From positions 1 to 56,159 of the forward strand of contig CAMAJR010000003.1 in the NCBI GenBank assembly GCA_945835885.1: 56,159 nt of DNA, written 5' to 3'. The position numbers and the translations under genes were made by a program. Of this stretch, positions 7,630 through 17,069 are shown piece after piece (within the stretch, counting starts at the first letter, position 1; each line of letters begins with the position of its first letter). The notes below the pieces were generated by a model. That model searched no databases. It saw only the letters and a program-made list of their open reading frames with translations, and was not told the DNA's origin. Origin of the DNA: an uncultured Alphaproteobacteria bacterium (GTDB lineage: Bacteria > Pseudomonadota > Alphaproteobacteria > RF32 > CAG-239).

Positions 7630-7658
7630 AGGTTATGTTATTCGGCGGCGCTTGTCAA
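7630..7658 (-). promoter_or_regulatory. Promoter of the structured RNA
   Basis: On the - strand TTGACA (7658-7653), 17 bp, then TAACCT (7635-7630). The predicted start near 7622 gives a transcript of about 190-200 nt to the terminator. Confidence 0.5.
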
Positions 7659-7686
7659 TTAAAAACAATCGTCACAAATAAAATAC

Positions 7687-7714
7687 TTGAAATTCAAAAA
7701 AAATGCGTTATGTT
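7687..7714 (+). promoter_or_regulatory. Likely typA promoter
   Basis: TTGAAA (7687-7692), 16-bp spacer and TATGTT (7709-7714), 65 bp upstream of the typA start. It is divergent from the promoter of the structured RNA. Confidence 0.45.
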
Positions 7715-7778
7715 AGGGCAAATTTAAAAGCAAACATAACAGTTTGTTTAACGGACATTTATTTGAGGAACGAAAAAA

Positions 7779-9608
7779 ATGAGTATGAGAAATATTGCGA
7801 TTATTGCCCACGTTGACCACGGCAAAACAACGCTCGTGGACGGGCTTTTGCGCCAAAGCGGAACTTTCCGTGACAATCAAAAAGTCGTCGATTGCGTGAT
7901 GGACAGCAACGATTTGGAACGTGAACGCGGTATTACCATACTTTCAAAATGCACGTCGGTTGATTGGAACGGCACACATATCAATATTGTCGATACGCCG
8001 GGACACGCTGATTTCGGCGGCGAGGTCGAGCGTATTCTCTCAATGGTTGACGGTGTGGTGTTGCTCGTAGACGCTTCCGAAGGTCCGATGCCGCAAACAA
8101 AGTTTGTTTTGGGAAAAGCGCTCAAAATCGGCTTAAAACCGATTGTTGTGATTAATAAAGCCGATAAGGCGGATGCACGTCCGGACGAAGTCTTAAATGA
8201 GATTTTTGACTTGTTTGTGAGCTTAGATGCCAATGACGAACAACTCGATTTCCCTACCCTTTATGCCAGCGGGCGCAATGGTTGGGCCGTGCGCGATTTA
8301 GCCGATGAACACAAAGATTTGACGCCGCTGTTTGAAACGATTGTTTCGTATGTCAGCGAGCCGGTATGCGAGCCGGATAAACCGTTTAAGATGTTGGCAA
8401 CCACGCTTGAAGCCGATAAGTTTGTCGGTCGTATTTTGACCGGAAAAATTCAAAGCGGCAGCGTTAAAGTAAATGACACGGTTAAAGTAATTAACAAAAA
8501 CGGCGAAATCGAACGCACAAAAATCACTAAAATTATGGCGTATCAAGGTTTGGAACGGACTGCGCTGAATGAAGCGCACGCCGGCGATATTGTTGCGGTA
8601 GCGGGTATTGTAAAAGGCACGGTGGCCGACACGATTTGCGCTTTAGAGGTTCCGGTAACGGACTTTATTCACGCTCAACCGATTGACCCGCCGACACTCG
8701 TGATGACCTTTTCGGTCAACGATTCGCCGCTTGCCGGCCGTGAGGGCGATAAGGTAACGTCGCGTGTGATTTGGGCGCGCTTGGAAAAAGAGGCGGAAGG
8801 TAATATTGCCCTCAAGATTTCACGCACCGATAATACCGACAGTTTTGAGGTTGCCGGTCGCGGCGAGTTACAACTCGGTGTTTTGATTGAAACAATGCGC
8901 CGCGAAGGGTTTGAACTCTCGATTTCGCGCCCGCGCGTGATTATGAAGCGCGACGAAAACGGTCAACTCTTGGAGCCGATAGAAGAAGTCGTGGTCGATG
9001 TTGATGAAGAATTTTCCGGCACCGTGGTTGAAAAAATGGGACAGCGTCGCGCCGAAATGACAGATATGATACCGTCGCAAGTCGGCAATAAAGTGCGCCT
9101 GATTTTTCACGCACCGTCACGCGGTTTAATCGGTTATCACTCCGAATTTTTGACCGATACGCGCGGCACCGGTGTTATGAACCGAATTTTTTACGGTTTT
9201 GAGCCGTATAAAGGCGAAATTGATGACCGTCGCAACGGTGTGATGATTTCAAGCGAAGACGGGCAGGCAATCGCCTACTCTTTGTGGAAGTTGCAAGACC
9301 GTGGTCCGATGTTTGTTGAGCATAACTCGCCGGTTTATGTCGGAATGATTATCGGCGAACATAACAAATACAACGATATTGACGTGAACCCGACTAAATC
9401 GAAGCAGTTGACCAATATTCGGGCAGCCGGAAAAGACGAAGCCATCGATTTAATTCCGCCGAGAAAATTGAGCTTGGAACAGGCATTGTCGTATATTCAA
9501 GCAGATGAATTGCTTGAGGTTACGCCGAAATCACTTCGTTTGCGCAAGCGAATCTTAGACCCGATTGCACGCAAACGCGCAAAAATAGCAGCCGGTGAGC
9601 CGGAATAA
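7779..9608 (+). CDS. typA: Translational GTPase TypA/BipA
   Basis: A ribosome-associated GTPase of the EF-G family that helps 50S assembly and stress adaptation. The 609-aa protein has all G motifs: A-H-V-D-H-G-K-T-T (G1), R-E-R-G-I-T-I (G2), D-T-P-G-H-A-D-F (G3) and N-K-A-D-K (G4), then the beta-barrel domain, and the BipA-specific C-terminal region with R-G-L-I-G-Y and D-R-R-N-G-V. The length is standard. GAGGA lies 9 bp before the ATG. The gene stands on its own promoter, divergent from the structured RNA. Confidence 0.97.
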   Translation: MSMRNIAIIAHVDHGKTTLVDGLLRQSGTFRDNQKVVDCVMDSNDLERERGITILSKCTSVDWNGTHINIVDTPGHADFGGEVERILSMVDGVVLLVDASEGPMPQTKFVLGKALKIGLKPIVVINKADKADARPDEVLNEIFDLFVSLDANDEQLDFPTLYASGRNGWAVRDLADEHKDLTPLFETIVSYVSEPVCEPDKPFKMLATTLEADKFVGRILTGKIQSGSVKVNDTVKVINKNGEIERTKITKIMAYQGLERTALNEAHAGDIVAVAGIVKGTVADTICALEVPVTDFIHAQPIDPPTLVMTFSVNDSPLAGREGDKVTSRVIWARLEKEAEGNIALKISRTDNTDSFEVAGRGELQLGVLIETMRREGFELSISRPRVIMKRDENGQLLEPIEEVVVDVDEEFSGTVVEKMGQRRAEMTDMIPSQVGNKVRLIFHAPSRGLIGYHSEFLTDTRGTGVMNRIFYGFEPYKGEIDDRRNGVMISSEDGQAIAYSLWKLQDRGPMFVEHNSPVYVGMIIGEHNKYNDIDVNPTKSKQLTNIRAAGKDEAIDLIPPRKLSLEQALSYIQADELLEVTPKSLRLRKRILDPIARKRAKIAAGEPE

Positions 9609-9666
9609 TTATCGCCCTTGAATCTGTGGCAAAAATCGTTTATTCTATAAGGCAGTGGAACTGAAA

Positions 9667-10236
9667 ATGGCTGATGACAGAATAAAAAAATGTCCGGAGT
9701 ATTGTCCGTTTTTGCAGGCGCATAACACTTTTTGCGCATTGTTTCATCGCACTTTGCAAGCGGTTCAGGGGTTGGCGCAAAAGTGTGAAGAATGTATGAA
9801 TCCGGAACAGCGTATGAGTTCATATAAAGCACTCGGCTTGAGTTTGGACGGTCGCGCCGAAATGTGGCAAAAAGCCATTTATAAGCACAATGAAATCGAG
9901 CTCGGCAAAAAGCGTGAAGAAGAAGCCGTGCGCAAAAAATTTGCCGAATTTTTGGAAGATAAATTCGGCTCAAAACCGCCGTTAGAAGGAAATGTCTATC
10001 TGACAAGTTTAGTGATTAATCTTTATATGGTGTTAGATGCGACCGAGCGCAGTATGATGATGGCTGTGTTGAACGGTAAAAGCGGACTTCAGTTGATTGA
10101 GGCGCTTGACCGCTCTCCGAAGGACGAAACGTTACTCCGCAACTTCCGTCGTGAGTTGGATGAACAGTTTAAGGAATATCAACTTGAAATTACGCGCGAA
10201 CAGCAACAACGCGCGAATGTGAATCAGCGTATGTAA
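9667..10236 (+). CDS. Hypothetical protein with N-terminal Cys motif
   Basis: A 189-aa soluble protein. The N-terminus carries C9-P-x2-C13-P-F and C23, then C40-E-E-C43, a spacing able to bind zinc or an iron-sulfur cluster. The remainder is charged and helical (E-L-G-K-K-R-E-E-E-A-V-R-K-K and a C-terminal Gln/Arg-rich helix). A GTG at 9655 is an alternative start that would add four residues. It follows typA after 58 bp and may be read from the same transcript. I do not recognise the family. Confidence 0.7.
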   Translation: MADDRIKKCPEYCPFLQAHNTFCALFHRTLQAVQGLAQKCEECMNPEQRMSSYKALGLSLDGRAEMWQKAIYKHNEIELGKKREEEAVRKKFAEFLEDKFGSKPPLEGNVYLTSLVINLYMVLDATERSMMMAVLNGKSGLQLIEALDRSPKDETLLRNFRRELDEQFKEYQLEITREQQQRANVNQRM

Positions 10237-10247
10237 AAAGATTTTTG

Positions 10248-10276
10248 TTGCTTTTTTGTCAATTTTATTTTATAAT
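10248..10276 (+). promoter_or_regulatory. Promoter of the HExxH gene
   Basis: TTGCTT (10248-10253), 17 bp and a perfect TATAAT (10271-10276), only 25 bp from the ATG. The leader CTCTCAAATTTTGGAGA resembles the leader of the kinase-like gene at 6170-6184. Confidence 0.65.
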
Positions 10277-10301
10277 GCTCTCAAATTTTGGAGAATGACT
10301 G

Positions 10302-12572
10302 ATGGCAACAGAGAAACTTCTTGTAAAAACCAAAGATAACCGTGTTATGGCTTTTGACATCACTTTTGCCAATGCTGCAGAAAAAGCACGGCTGAAACAT
10401 CAGTGCGAAACAATCGCAAACGGTATTGATTTTAATGCCGGATTTTCTGGCGTTGTCCTTCCGGCCGGCGTAATGTATGATACGAAAAATTCAGAGTTCT
10501 TAAACAAAGAAATATCCGGTTATCATTATCGTAAAAATCGTGCGGCTTTTACCAATGATATGCGTCATGACCCGCCGGCACAACCGAATACGCTTTATTT
10601 ATCTCACCGTATGGACGATAATGCGTTTCCGGAAGTTGTTAAAAATCTCGGATTTGAAATTACGCCGACAGACAAACAATACACGACTCATTATGATTCG
10701 ACAAAGCGAGAGTTTGTTACAACCCCTGATTTTGATAGAACTCATGCGTTGGTCTATGCTGCTTCACATCGTATGGAAATTGTCCGCAATCATTTTCGCT
10801 TTTCGCCACAAGATTATAGTTTATTAGAAAATTTAAAACAGCAGTTTAATCGGGAAAAACATACGCATCCCGATTTAACGGAAGGCGATTTTGCCGGAAG
10901 TTTGACTGATGATAAACAACGTGCTTTATTTAGTTTTTATGCCAATGAAGTTAATCAAACGCGTCATTTTTCGACGGTTGTTCATCACGAGTTAAAGCAC
11001 GTTTATAATGCTATGTTTAGAGACGGATTATCGCTGAAAAATAATTTTAAGCGTCTGCAAACGGAAGATTATTACCGGATTGCGGTTGAAGATGAGCGTA
11101 GCGCGTATTTGAGCGAATTGGTCAAAAATATCAATGAGTATCTGAAAAAAGGCGATATGAATGATTTTTCAATGTTTAACAGTAACAACAGCGAAGTTGC
11201 GGAGGCATTGAAAAATTTGCATACGCCGGAAGAACGGTTGGCGTATGCTACGAATTGGCCGAATTTGGTAGCTCAAAAAATGCACTATTTTGAAACATCT
11301 CATCGTGACTATTATGATAAGGGTATGAAAGACGAGCGTATTAGCTATACCGATAAGCTTGTTAAGAGTTTAACTCAATACCTGAAGAACGATAATATGG
11401 ATGATTTTTCGATGTTTTCAAGCGAAAATCAGCGTGTTGTTGATGAATTAAGGCGCCTGAATCCGCCTTCGGAGCGTAAGACATATTTGACTGATTTAAA
11501 TAATCGTGCGGATTTAGTCAATCGCGAGCTTCAAAGATTTGATGTTGCGCATCCAGACGTTTCAACCTGCGGTCAACCGTTTAAGCTCGATAACTATGAC
11601 GCCGACGGGGATAATTTTGATGAGCAATTTTATCAAAACGTTAAAATGTATGTTGATAATGCGCCGCTTGCCGCACCGGAAGACACCGATAAAAGCGAAT
11701 TTAAGAAGTTGCGTTCGCTGTATTATAATTTTGAAATTTATAATCCGAACACGCACCGTATGGAACATAAAAATTTGGCGCATTATATCACGCCTGATTT
11801 AGAAGTTTCGCTTAATCACGATGCACAAAGAATAATCAACGCCGCCGATGAGCGATTGCAACGACGGAAAGACCAGTTCAACAACGACTGCCGCACCGGT
11901 TTGATTGATACAAACTTAATCTATCCGGCAAAAGCGTTGATACGCAGTAATATTAACAACAGCGAGTATGTGACGCAAGTCGAAAGTTTGCGTGTAGCAG
12001 AGTTATTTAACGACGGGACAGATACGCCGACACCTTCATCTGCCACAACCTCTGTCTCTACTCCGCCAACGCCGGATGATCGCGCACAATGGAGTGACGA
12101 CTTGCAGCGGTATTGGCAGCAAGTTGACGGTTATCTTGAAGTTGCAAAAAATAATAACGAATATATGTTTAAGATAAGAGAAGCCACGGTTCGTTATACA
12201 GGGAAAAAACAGGTTGAAGTCAGCAGTAATGCCGATTACAATATTTATGACAAGATGCTGAAAGAGCCGACTAATCGCGCCGCGCCGGTTGAGTTTTTAG
12301 ACACACTGAGTAAAGAGCAAAAATTATTGCTTTATATTGCGTGCGTCAACAACGGGCGGCGTATGGTCGGAAAAGTTCCGACGGATTTATCGGGTATCGA
12401 CCGCTTGCAGGGTGTTCCCGAGGCGGAAATGAACAAATTTCGGCACAGACAACAAAATGCGTCTTCAAATTCGCCGACACCGCAGCGAGAATTGCCGCAG
12501 CAACAGCGGTCACGGCAAATGTCATCAACGGTTCAACGTGCAAAAATGTTGAGCAATTTACGAGGGCGATAA
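10302..12572 (+). CDS. Large HExxH-motif (putative zinc metallopeptidase) protein
   Basis: A 756-aa protein with no signal peptide and no membrane helix. Residues 229-233 read H-E-L-K-H in the context V-V-H-H-E-L-K-H-V-Y-N, a zincin active-site motif; E263 or E265 in V-E-D-E-R could be the third zinc ligand of a gluzincin. From about 263 to 430 there is a tandem duplication of roughly 80 residues: both halves have D-E-R-x-x-Y, then L-x-K-x-x-x-x-Y-L-K, then D-F-S-M-F, then P-x-E-R. The C-terminus is Pro/Ser/Gln/Arg-rich and probably disordered. It has its own strong promoter and does not belong to an operon. Size, modular repeats and disordered tail would fit a secreted effector or toxin, but nothing here proves export. 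Confidence 0.75.
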   Translation: MATEKLLVKTKDNRVMAFDITFANAAEKARLKHQCETIANGIDFNAGFSGVVLPAGVMYDTKNSEFLNKEISGYHYRKNRAAFTNDMRHDPPAQPNTLYLSHRMDDNAFPEVVKNLGFEITPTDKQYTTHYDSTKREFVTTPDFDRTHALVYAASHRMEIVRNHFRFSPQDYSLLENLKQQFNREKHTHPDLTEGDFAGSLTDDKQRALFSFYANEVNQTRHFSTVVHHELKHVYNAMFRDGLSLKNNFKRLQTEDYYRIAVEDERSAYLSELVKNINEYLKKGDMNDFSMFNSNNSEVAEALKNLHTPEERLAYATNWPNLVAQKMHYFETSHRDYYDKGMKDERISYTDKLVKSLTQYLKNDNMDDFSMFSSENQRVVDELRRLNPPSERKTYLTDLNNRADLVNRELQRFDVAHPDVSTCGQPFKLDNYDADGDNFDEQFYQNVKMYVDNAPLAAPEDTDKSEFKKLRSLYYNFEIYNPNTHRMEHKNLAHYITPDLEVSLNHDAQRIINAADERLQRRKDQFNNDCRTGLIDTNLIYPAKALIRSNINNSEYVTQVESLRVAELFNDGTDTPTPSSATTSVSTPPTPDDRAQWSDDLQRYWQQVDGYLEVAKNNNEYMFKIREATVRYTGKKQVEVSSNADYNIYDKMLKEPTNRAAPVEFLDTLSKEQKLLLYIACVNNGRRMVGKVPTDLSGIDRLQGVPEAEMNKFRHRQQNASSNSPTPQRELPQQQRSRQMSSTVQRAKMLSNLRGR

Positions 12573-12701
12573 ATCCGAACTTTTTTCCGGCTCACAGAGT
12601 GCATAATTTACAAAAAAACGATTCATTTATCGCAAAAAACATAAAAACCTCTGGAGAGTCAAAAAATCGGCCTTATTTTTAATTTGGGAATTTTTAACAA
12701 A

Positions 12702-14042
12702 ATGGATAACAAAACAATATATGCTTTATCAACCGTGTTCGGAAAATCCGGTGTGGCACTGATAAGAATCTCCGGTAAAAACGCATTTTTGATTTTTGAT
12801 AAAATGACGGCGTTGCCGGCGGAAAAGATTACACCGCGCAAAATGTTTTTTACGCAAATTTTTGACAGTGTTTCACATGAAACATTGGATAATTGTTTGA
12901 TTGTCGGATTTAAGGCGCCGCACTCATTTACCGGAGAAGACAGTGTCGAAATTAACTGCCACGGCTCAAAGGCGGTTATTCGCAGTATCTTAAACGCTCT
13001 CGCCGTTTTACCGGACTTTCGTTTGGCCGAACCCGGTGAATTTTCTCGTCGTGCGTTTTATAACGGCAAAATGGACCTGACCGAAGCAGACGGTTTGGCA
13101 GATTTAATCGATGCTGAAACGAGAATACAGCAAAAAACAGCGCTCAGACAGATGGGTGGAACACTCCTCAACCTTTATGATGCGTGGCGCGGTGAATTGG
13201 TTGAATTGTTGGCATATATAGAAGCATATATTGATTTTCCGGAAGAAAATATACCACAAGACACTGTTTTTAAAATAGAAAACAGTGTATTTAAAATAAT
13301 ACAGGCGATAGAATCGCATATTAGTTCCAATAAAGTTGAAGAACGATTGCGTGACGGCTTTCAAGTTGTTATTGCCGGTCCGACCAATGCCGGTAAATCG
13401 AGTTTAATTAATGCAATTGTCAAGCGTAATGTTGCGATTGTTTCCGATATTGCCGGCACAACGCGCGATGTGATAGAGGCGTATGTGGATTTAGACGGCT
13501 TTCCTGTTGTGTTCTCGGACACTGCCGGTCTGCGTGATTCTGCCGATAAGATAGAAAAAATCGGCATTGAGTTGGCACGCGAAAAAATTGCGGCGGCGGA
13601 TTACAATATATTTATGTTCGACGCGGCGGAAACATCACCGGATATATTTGCCAAACTCATTGAAAAGTCAGAACATTATATGCTTGTTGCCAATAAATGC
13701 GATAAAATTGATGAGGCGAAAAAACAAGAGTTGGCAGGAATAGGGTGTATTTTGATTTCGGCAAAGCAAAATGAAAATATTGCCGCAATTACAGAGCAGT
13801 TACGCACGCATTTTGAATCAATTTATGAACAAGGCGCGGCGTGTTTAATGACGCGTCATCGTTACAAAGAATCGTTGGTTGAATGTCTTGAAAATCTAAA
13901 GCGCTTTAACTTGAAAAAAGATATAGAATTGGCTGCTGAGGACATTCGATTGGCGTGTCGTGCCATCGGTAAAATTACCGGCCAAGTTGAAGTTGATGAG
14001 ATTTTAGATAAAATATTCAGCAGTTTTTGTATTGGAAAATAA
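12702..14042 (+). CDS. mnmE: tRNA modification GTPase MnmE
   Basis: With MnmG it forms the complex that adds the cmnm5 group to U34 of certain tRNAs. The 446-aa protein has the tetrahydrofolate-binding N-domain (D-N-K-T-I-Y-A-L-S-T ... G-V-A-L-I-R-I-S-G), a G domain near residue 226 (G-P-T-N-A-G-K-S-S, I-A-G-T-T-R-D, D-T-A-G-L-R, N-K-C-D) and the invariant C-terminal C-I-G-K. An in-frame TTG at 12684 would add six residues, but the ATG at 12702 matches the family start. A near-perfect parS site lies inside at 12870-12885. mnmG follows after a 168-bp spacer. Confidence 0.96.
   Translation: MDNKTIYALSTVFGKSGVALIRISGKNAFLIFDKMTALPAEKITPRKMFFTQIFDSVSHETLDNCLIVGFKAPHSFTGEDSVEINCHGSKAVIRSILNALAVLPDFRLAEPGEFSRRAFYNGKMDLTEADGLADLIDAETRIQQKTALRQMGGTLLNLYDAWRGELVELLAYIEAYIDFPEENIPQDTVFKIENSVFKIIQAIESHISSNKVEERLRDGFQVVIAGPTNAGKSSLINAIVKRNVAIVSDIAGTTRDVIEAYVDLDGFPVVFSDTAGLRDSADKIEKIGIELAREKIAAADYNIFMFDAAETSPDIFAKLIEKSEHYMLVANKCDKIDEAKKQELAGIGCILISAKQNENIAAITEQLRTHFESIYEQGAACLMTRHRYKESLVECLENLKRFNLKKDIELAAEDIRLACRAIGKITGQVEVDEILDKIFSSFCIGK
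12870..12885. promoter_or_regulatory. parS-like site, one mismatch
   Basis: TGTTTCACATGAAACA differs from the parS consensus TGTTTCACGTGAAACA at one central base. It is inside mnmE, about 6.8 kb from parB. It may be a weak ParB site. Confidence 0.5.
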
Positions 14043-14210
14043 CACTGTATTTAAATGAATTGAATCGATTTCTGAACTTGTTTTTTTAAGATTCTGAATT
14101 GACTCGATAAAACAGTGTTGTTTGAACGGTGTTTTTAAATCATTTTTCCGATTTTCTGTTTGCATTTTGAATTGAGTTGTTTTATTGTAGCGCAAAACAA
14201 TGAGGTAAAG
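14043..14210 (+). promoter_or_regulatory. mnmE-mnmG spacer with GANTC direct repeats
   Basis: This A/T-rich spacer has a direct repeat GAATTGA(A/C)TCGAT at 14057-14069 and 14096-14108, and three GANTC sites (14062, 14090, 14101), the target of the alphaproteobacterial CcrM methylase. It also has the dispersed motif at 14041 and 14126. It is probably the mnmG promoter region. Confidence 0.45.
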
Positions 14211-16058
14211 ATGAATAATAAATATGATGTAATTGTTGTCGGCGGCGGACACGCCGGTTGTGAGGCAGCAGCGGCTTCCGCGAGAACAGGTGCTAAAACA
14301 GCTTTGATAACGCATAAAATCAATAAAATCGGAGAAATGTCGTGTAATCCGGCTATCGGCGGCTTGGGAAAAGGGCATTTGGTGCGTGAAATTGATGCGC
14401 TCGACGGGTTGATGGGCCGCGTTATCGATAAGGCCGGCATTCAATTTCGGATGCTCAACCTTTCTAAAGGAGCGGCGGTTCGCGGACCGCGCGCACAGGC
14501 CGACCGCGAACTCTATAAAAAATATATGCTCGAAGCGTTGCAACAGACAGAAAATTTGGATATAATTGAAGGTGCGGCAGAAGGTCTGCAAATTGAAAAG
14601 GGTAAAATTTACGGTGTTACTTTGGCTGATGGCACGCAAATTTCTGCAAATGCCGTAGTTTTAACAACCGGCACATTTCTTAACGGTGTTATGTTCACCG
14701 GTCATCAAACAACCGAAGGCGGTCGTGTAGGAGATGAGGCGTGCCGAGGAATAACACCGTATTTAAAGCAGGCCGGATTACAACTCGGACGCTTGAAAAC
14801 CGGAACGCCGGCACGCTTAAACGGCAAGACGATAAATTGGGATATTTTGGAACGTCAGGCAGGCGACGAAAAGCCGGTTCCGTTTTCGTTTTTGACCGAG
14901 AAAATTACAAATCCGCAAATTGAGTGCGGCATAACCTATACAAATGAATCAACACATAAAATTATTCGCGAAAACTTTTCAAAATGCGCACTTTTTTCCG
15001 GATTGATTACCGGACGCGGTCCGCGTTATTGCCCGAGTATTGAAGATAAACTTGTGCGCTTTGCCGACCGGACGTCGCATCAGATATTTTTAGAGCCGGA
15101 GGGCTATAATACCGATGTGGTTTATCCGAATGGAATATCGACTTCTTTGCCGGCAGATGTGCAAAACGAATTTATTCACACGATGAAGGGGTTGGAAGAT
15201 GTCGAGATTTTACGTTATGCCTATGCAATAGAATATGACTATGTTGACCCGCGCGAGCTCAACCATTGTTTAGCGGTTAAAAAGGTCGATGGTTTATATT
15301 TGGCCGGACAAATAAACGGCACGACCGGTTATGAAGAGGCCGGTGCACAGGGCTTGCTTGCCGGTGTGAATGCCGCGCTCTATGCGATGCAAACGGGGAG
15401 GGAGTTTTATATTGACCGCAGTCAGGGCTATATTGGCGTGATGGTTGATGACTTGATTACCAAAGGTGTCGATGAGCCGTATCGTATGTTCACATCGCGT
15501 TCGGAATACCGCTTGCTGTTGCGTGCCGATAATGCAGATATGCGTTTAACTGAATTAGGTTATGAAGCGGGTTGCGTCGGAAAAGAGCGAATCAGTGTAT
15601 TTAAACAGAAAAAACAAGAGATTGAAAAATTTAATGCCTATTGCGAAAATCATTCAGTGTCGTTTTCTGAAATAGAAAAGCAGGGCTTAAGCGTTAAACA
15701 CAACGGCAAAAAGACGTTGAAAGATGTTATGTCTTATCCTGATGTTTCACGTGAAACAATCGAAAAGATTGATTCTGAAATCAAAAAGATAAATGAAAAA
15801 GTTTATGAACAGGTTGAGATTAACGCAAAGTATTCCGGATACTTAAAACGTGAATACGAGGATATTGCCGTATTTAAGAAAGATGAAAATTTGAAAATCC
15901 GTGATGACATTGACTATGCTAAAATCGGCGGACTTTCAACGGAAATGGTGCAGCGTTTTTCCACCGTTCGTCCGAAAACCATCGGTGAGGCATCGCGTAT
16001 AACCGGTGTTACACCGGCAGCAGTAACAGCTCTTTTGGGGTATATTAAAAATGCTTAA
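14211..16058 (+). CDS. mnmG: tRNA uridine 5-carboxymethylaminomethyl modification enzyme MnmG (GidA)
   Basis: An FAD- and NADH-dependent partner of MnmE in wobble-uridine modification. The 615-aa protein has the FAD-binding [10 protein letters not shown] at residues 11-20, the family motif [22 protein letters not shown], and the C-terminal MnmE-binding helices ending V-T-A-L-L-G-Y. The ATG at 14211 is chosen because TGAGGT lies six bases before it; the frame is open to a TTG 51 bp upstream. A perfect parS is embedded at 15743-15758, encoding D-V-S-R-E-T. The C-terminus overlaps the PHP gene by 8 bp. Confidence 0.97.
   Translation: MNNKYDVIVVGGGHAGCEAAAASARTGAKTALITHKINKIGEMSCNPAIGGLGKGHLVREIDALDGLMGRVIDKAGIQFRMLNLSKGAAVRGPRAQADRELYKKYMLEALQQTENLDIIEGAAEGLQIEKGKIYGVTLADGTQISANAVVLTTGTFLNGVMFTGHQTTEGGRVGDEACRGITPYLKQAGLQLGRLKTGTPARLNGKTINWDILERQAGDEKPVPFSFLTEKITNPQIECGITYTNESTHKIIRENFSKCALFSGLITGRGPRYCPSIEDKLVRFADRTSHQIFLEPEGYNTDVVYPNGISTSLPADVQNEFIHTMKGLEDVEILRYAYAIEYDYVDPRELNHCLAVKKVDGLYLAGQINGTTGYEEAGAQGLLAGVNAALYAMQTGREFYIDRSQGYIGVMVDDLITKGVDEPYRMFTSRSEYRLLLRADNADMRLTELGYEAGCVGKERISVFKQKKQEIEKFNAYCENHSVSFSEIEKQGLSVKHNGKKTLKDVMSYPDVSRETIEKIDSEIKKINEKVYEQVEINAKYSGYLKREYEDIAVFKKDENLKIRDDIDYAKIGGLSTEMVQRFSTVRPKTIGEASRITGVTPAAVTALLGYIKNA
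15743..15758. promoter_or_regulatory. parS centromere site inside mnmG
   Basis: Perfect 16-bp palindrome TGTTTCACGTGAAACA, the universal chromosomal ParB-binding site, 3.9 kb upstream of parB. Identity with the rsmG copy extends beyond the palindrome on both sides, to 26 bp in all. Confidence 0.95.
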
Positions 16059-16896
16059 TATTCAAAGTTTTTCATATCATACACATACCAATTTTTCTGA
16101 TGGTCGCAATTCGCTTGAGGATATGGTGCAACGTGCTAAACAAATCGGCTTTACCGAAATGGGTGTTAGCGACCACTTAATCGTTCATAAAAATATGAAA
16201 CAGGATGTCAGTTGGCCGCTTTTAAAAGATGTTAATGCGCGGCACGTTTATAATGACGACTTTAAAAGTATATTAGAAAAATATAAGCGTCATTGTGATG
16301 AAATTCGGCGTGTTTCAAAGCAGGAAAATTTTAAATTATACGTCGGTTTTGAAGTTGATTATTTTCCCTATGACGGTTGGGAAGAAGAACTTAAGTGGTT
16401 TATTTCGCAGTTGGATATCGATTATTTGCATACGGGAAATCACTTTTTTTGTGAAGAAGGTTTTGAACATATCATCAATATGACATTTTTTAAGCAAGTT
16501 TGTCCGGATACATCGCGTTATGCCGAGTATGTCAGGCGCCATTTTGAAACAATGAAACGCGCCGTGGAAAGTAAATTATTCAAGTTTTTGGCGCATATTG
16601 ATTATGTGCGTCGTTATGGCGATGATGTCTGCGGTGTTGATGAGTATATGTTGGAAAAAATACAAGTTCTTGACGCATTACAAAAAAATGATGTGGCGCT
16701 TGAAATTAGCACAAAAGGTTTGCGTAAAATAGGGGATTTTTACCCGAGCGCACCAATTTTGCAAGCGGCAGCAAAGCGTAATCTAACAGTTGTTATCAGT
16801 GATGATGCACACAAACCGGAAGAGCTTGGAATGGATTTTGATAAGGCAGAGGATATAATCAAAAAATACGGATTTAACAAGCGATTAAAATTTTAA
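16051..16896 (+). CDS. PHP-domain phosphoesterase (histidinol-phosphatase-like)
   Basis: A 281-aa enzyme of the polymerase-and-histidinol-phosphatase fold, expected to hydrolyse a phosphoester at a multi-metal site. Metal ligands visible are H-T-H near residue 10 ([10 protein letters not shown]), S-D-H in G-V-S-D-H, E in G-F-E-V-D-Y, H in T-G-N-H, H in L-A-H-I-D-Y and the C-terminal S-D-D-A-H. Closest in style to HisK-type histidinol-phosphatase, but no his genes are near, so the substrate is uncertain. It overlaps mnmG by 8 bp and separates mnmG from rsmG, which are adjacent in most relatives. Confidence 0.88.
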   Translation: MLNIQSFSYHTHTNFSDGRNSLEDMVQRAKQIGFTEMGVSDHLIVHKNMKQDVSWPLLKDVNARHVYNDDFKSILEKYKRHCDEIRRVSKQENFKLYVGFEVDYFPYDGWEEELKWFISQLDIDYLHTGNHFFCEEGFEHIINMTFFKQVCPDTSRYAEYVRRHFETMKRAVESKLFKFLAHIDYVRRYGDDVCGVDEYMLEKIQVLDALQKNDVALEISTKGLRKIGDFYPSAPILQAAAKRNLTVVISDDAHKPEELGMDFDKAEDIIKKYGFNKRLKF

Positions 16897-16945
16897 ACGG
16901 TATAGACATTCAGCATTATAAATCGCATAACAGAAAGTTTGGCTT

Positions 16946-16988
16946 AAAAATCCCCCTCTGAAAATTTATTTCAAAGGAGGATTTTTTT
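16946..16988. terminator. Convergent terminator
   Basis: AAAAATCCCCCTCTGAAA can fold on TTTCAAAGGAGGATTTTT. On the + strand there are two C-A mismatches; on the - strand these become G-U pairs, so the stem is better for the - strand pseudogene. Both sides have T-runs. The rest of 16989-17069 shows nothing. Confidence 0.65.
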
Positions 16989-17069
16989 CAACTTCTCTTT
17001 ACTTGGTATAGTTCAGTATAGTGGGTTATTGCATTATTTGAATCTTGAGTTTTTTGCCTTAAATCTAAT

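Noticed and set aside
9497..10006. 169-codon - strand frame across the typA end and the next gene
   Set aside because: It is a shadow frame without a ribosome site and overlaps two better-supported genes.
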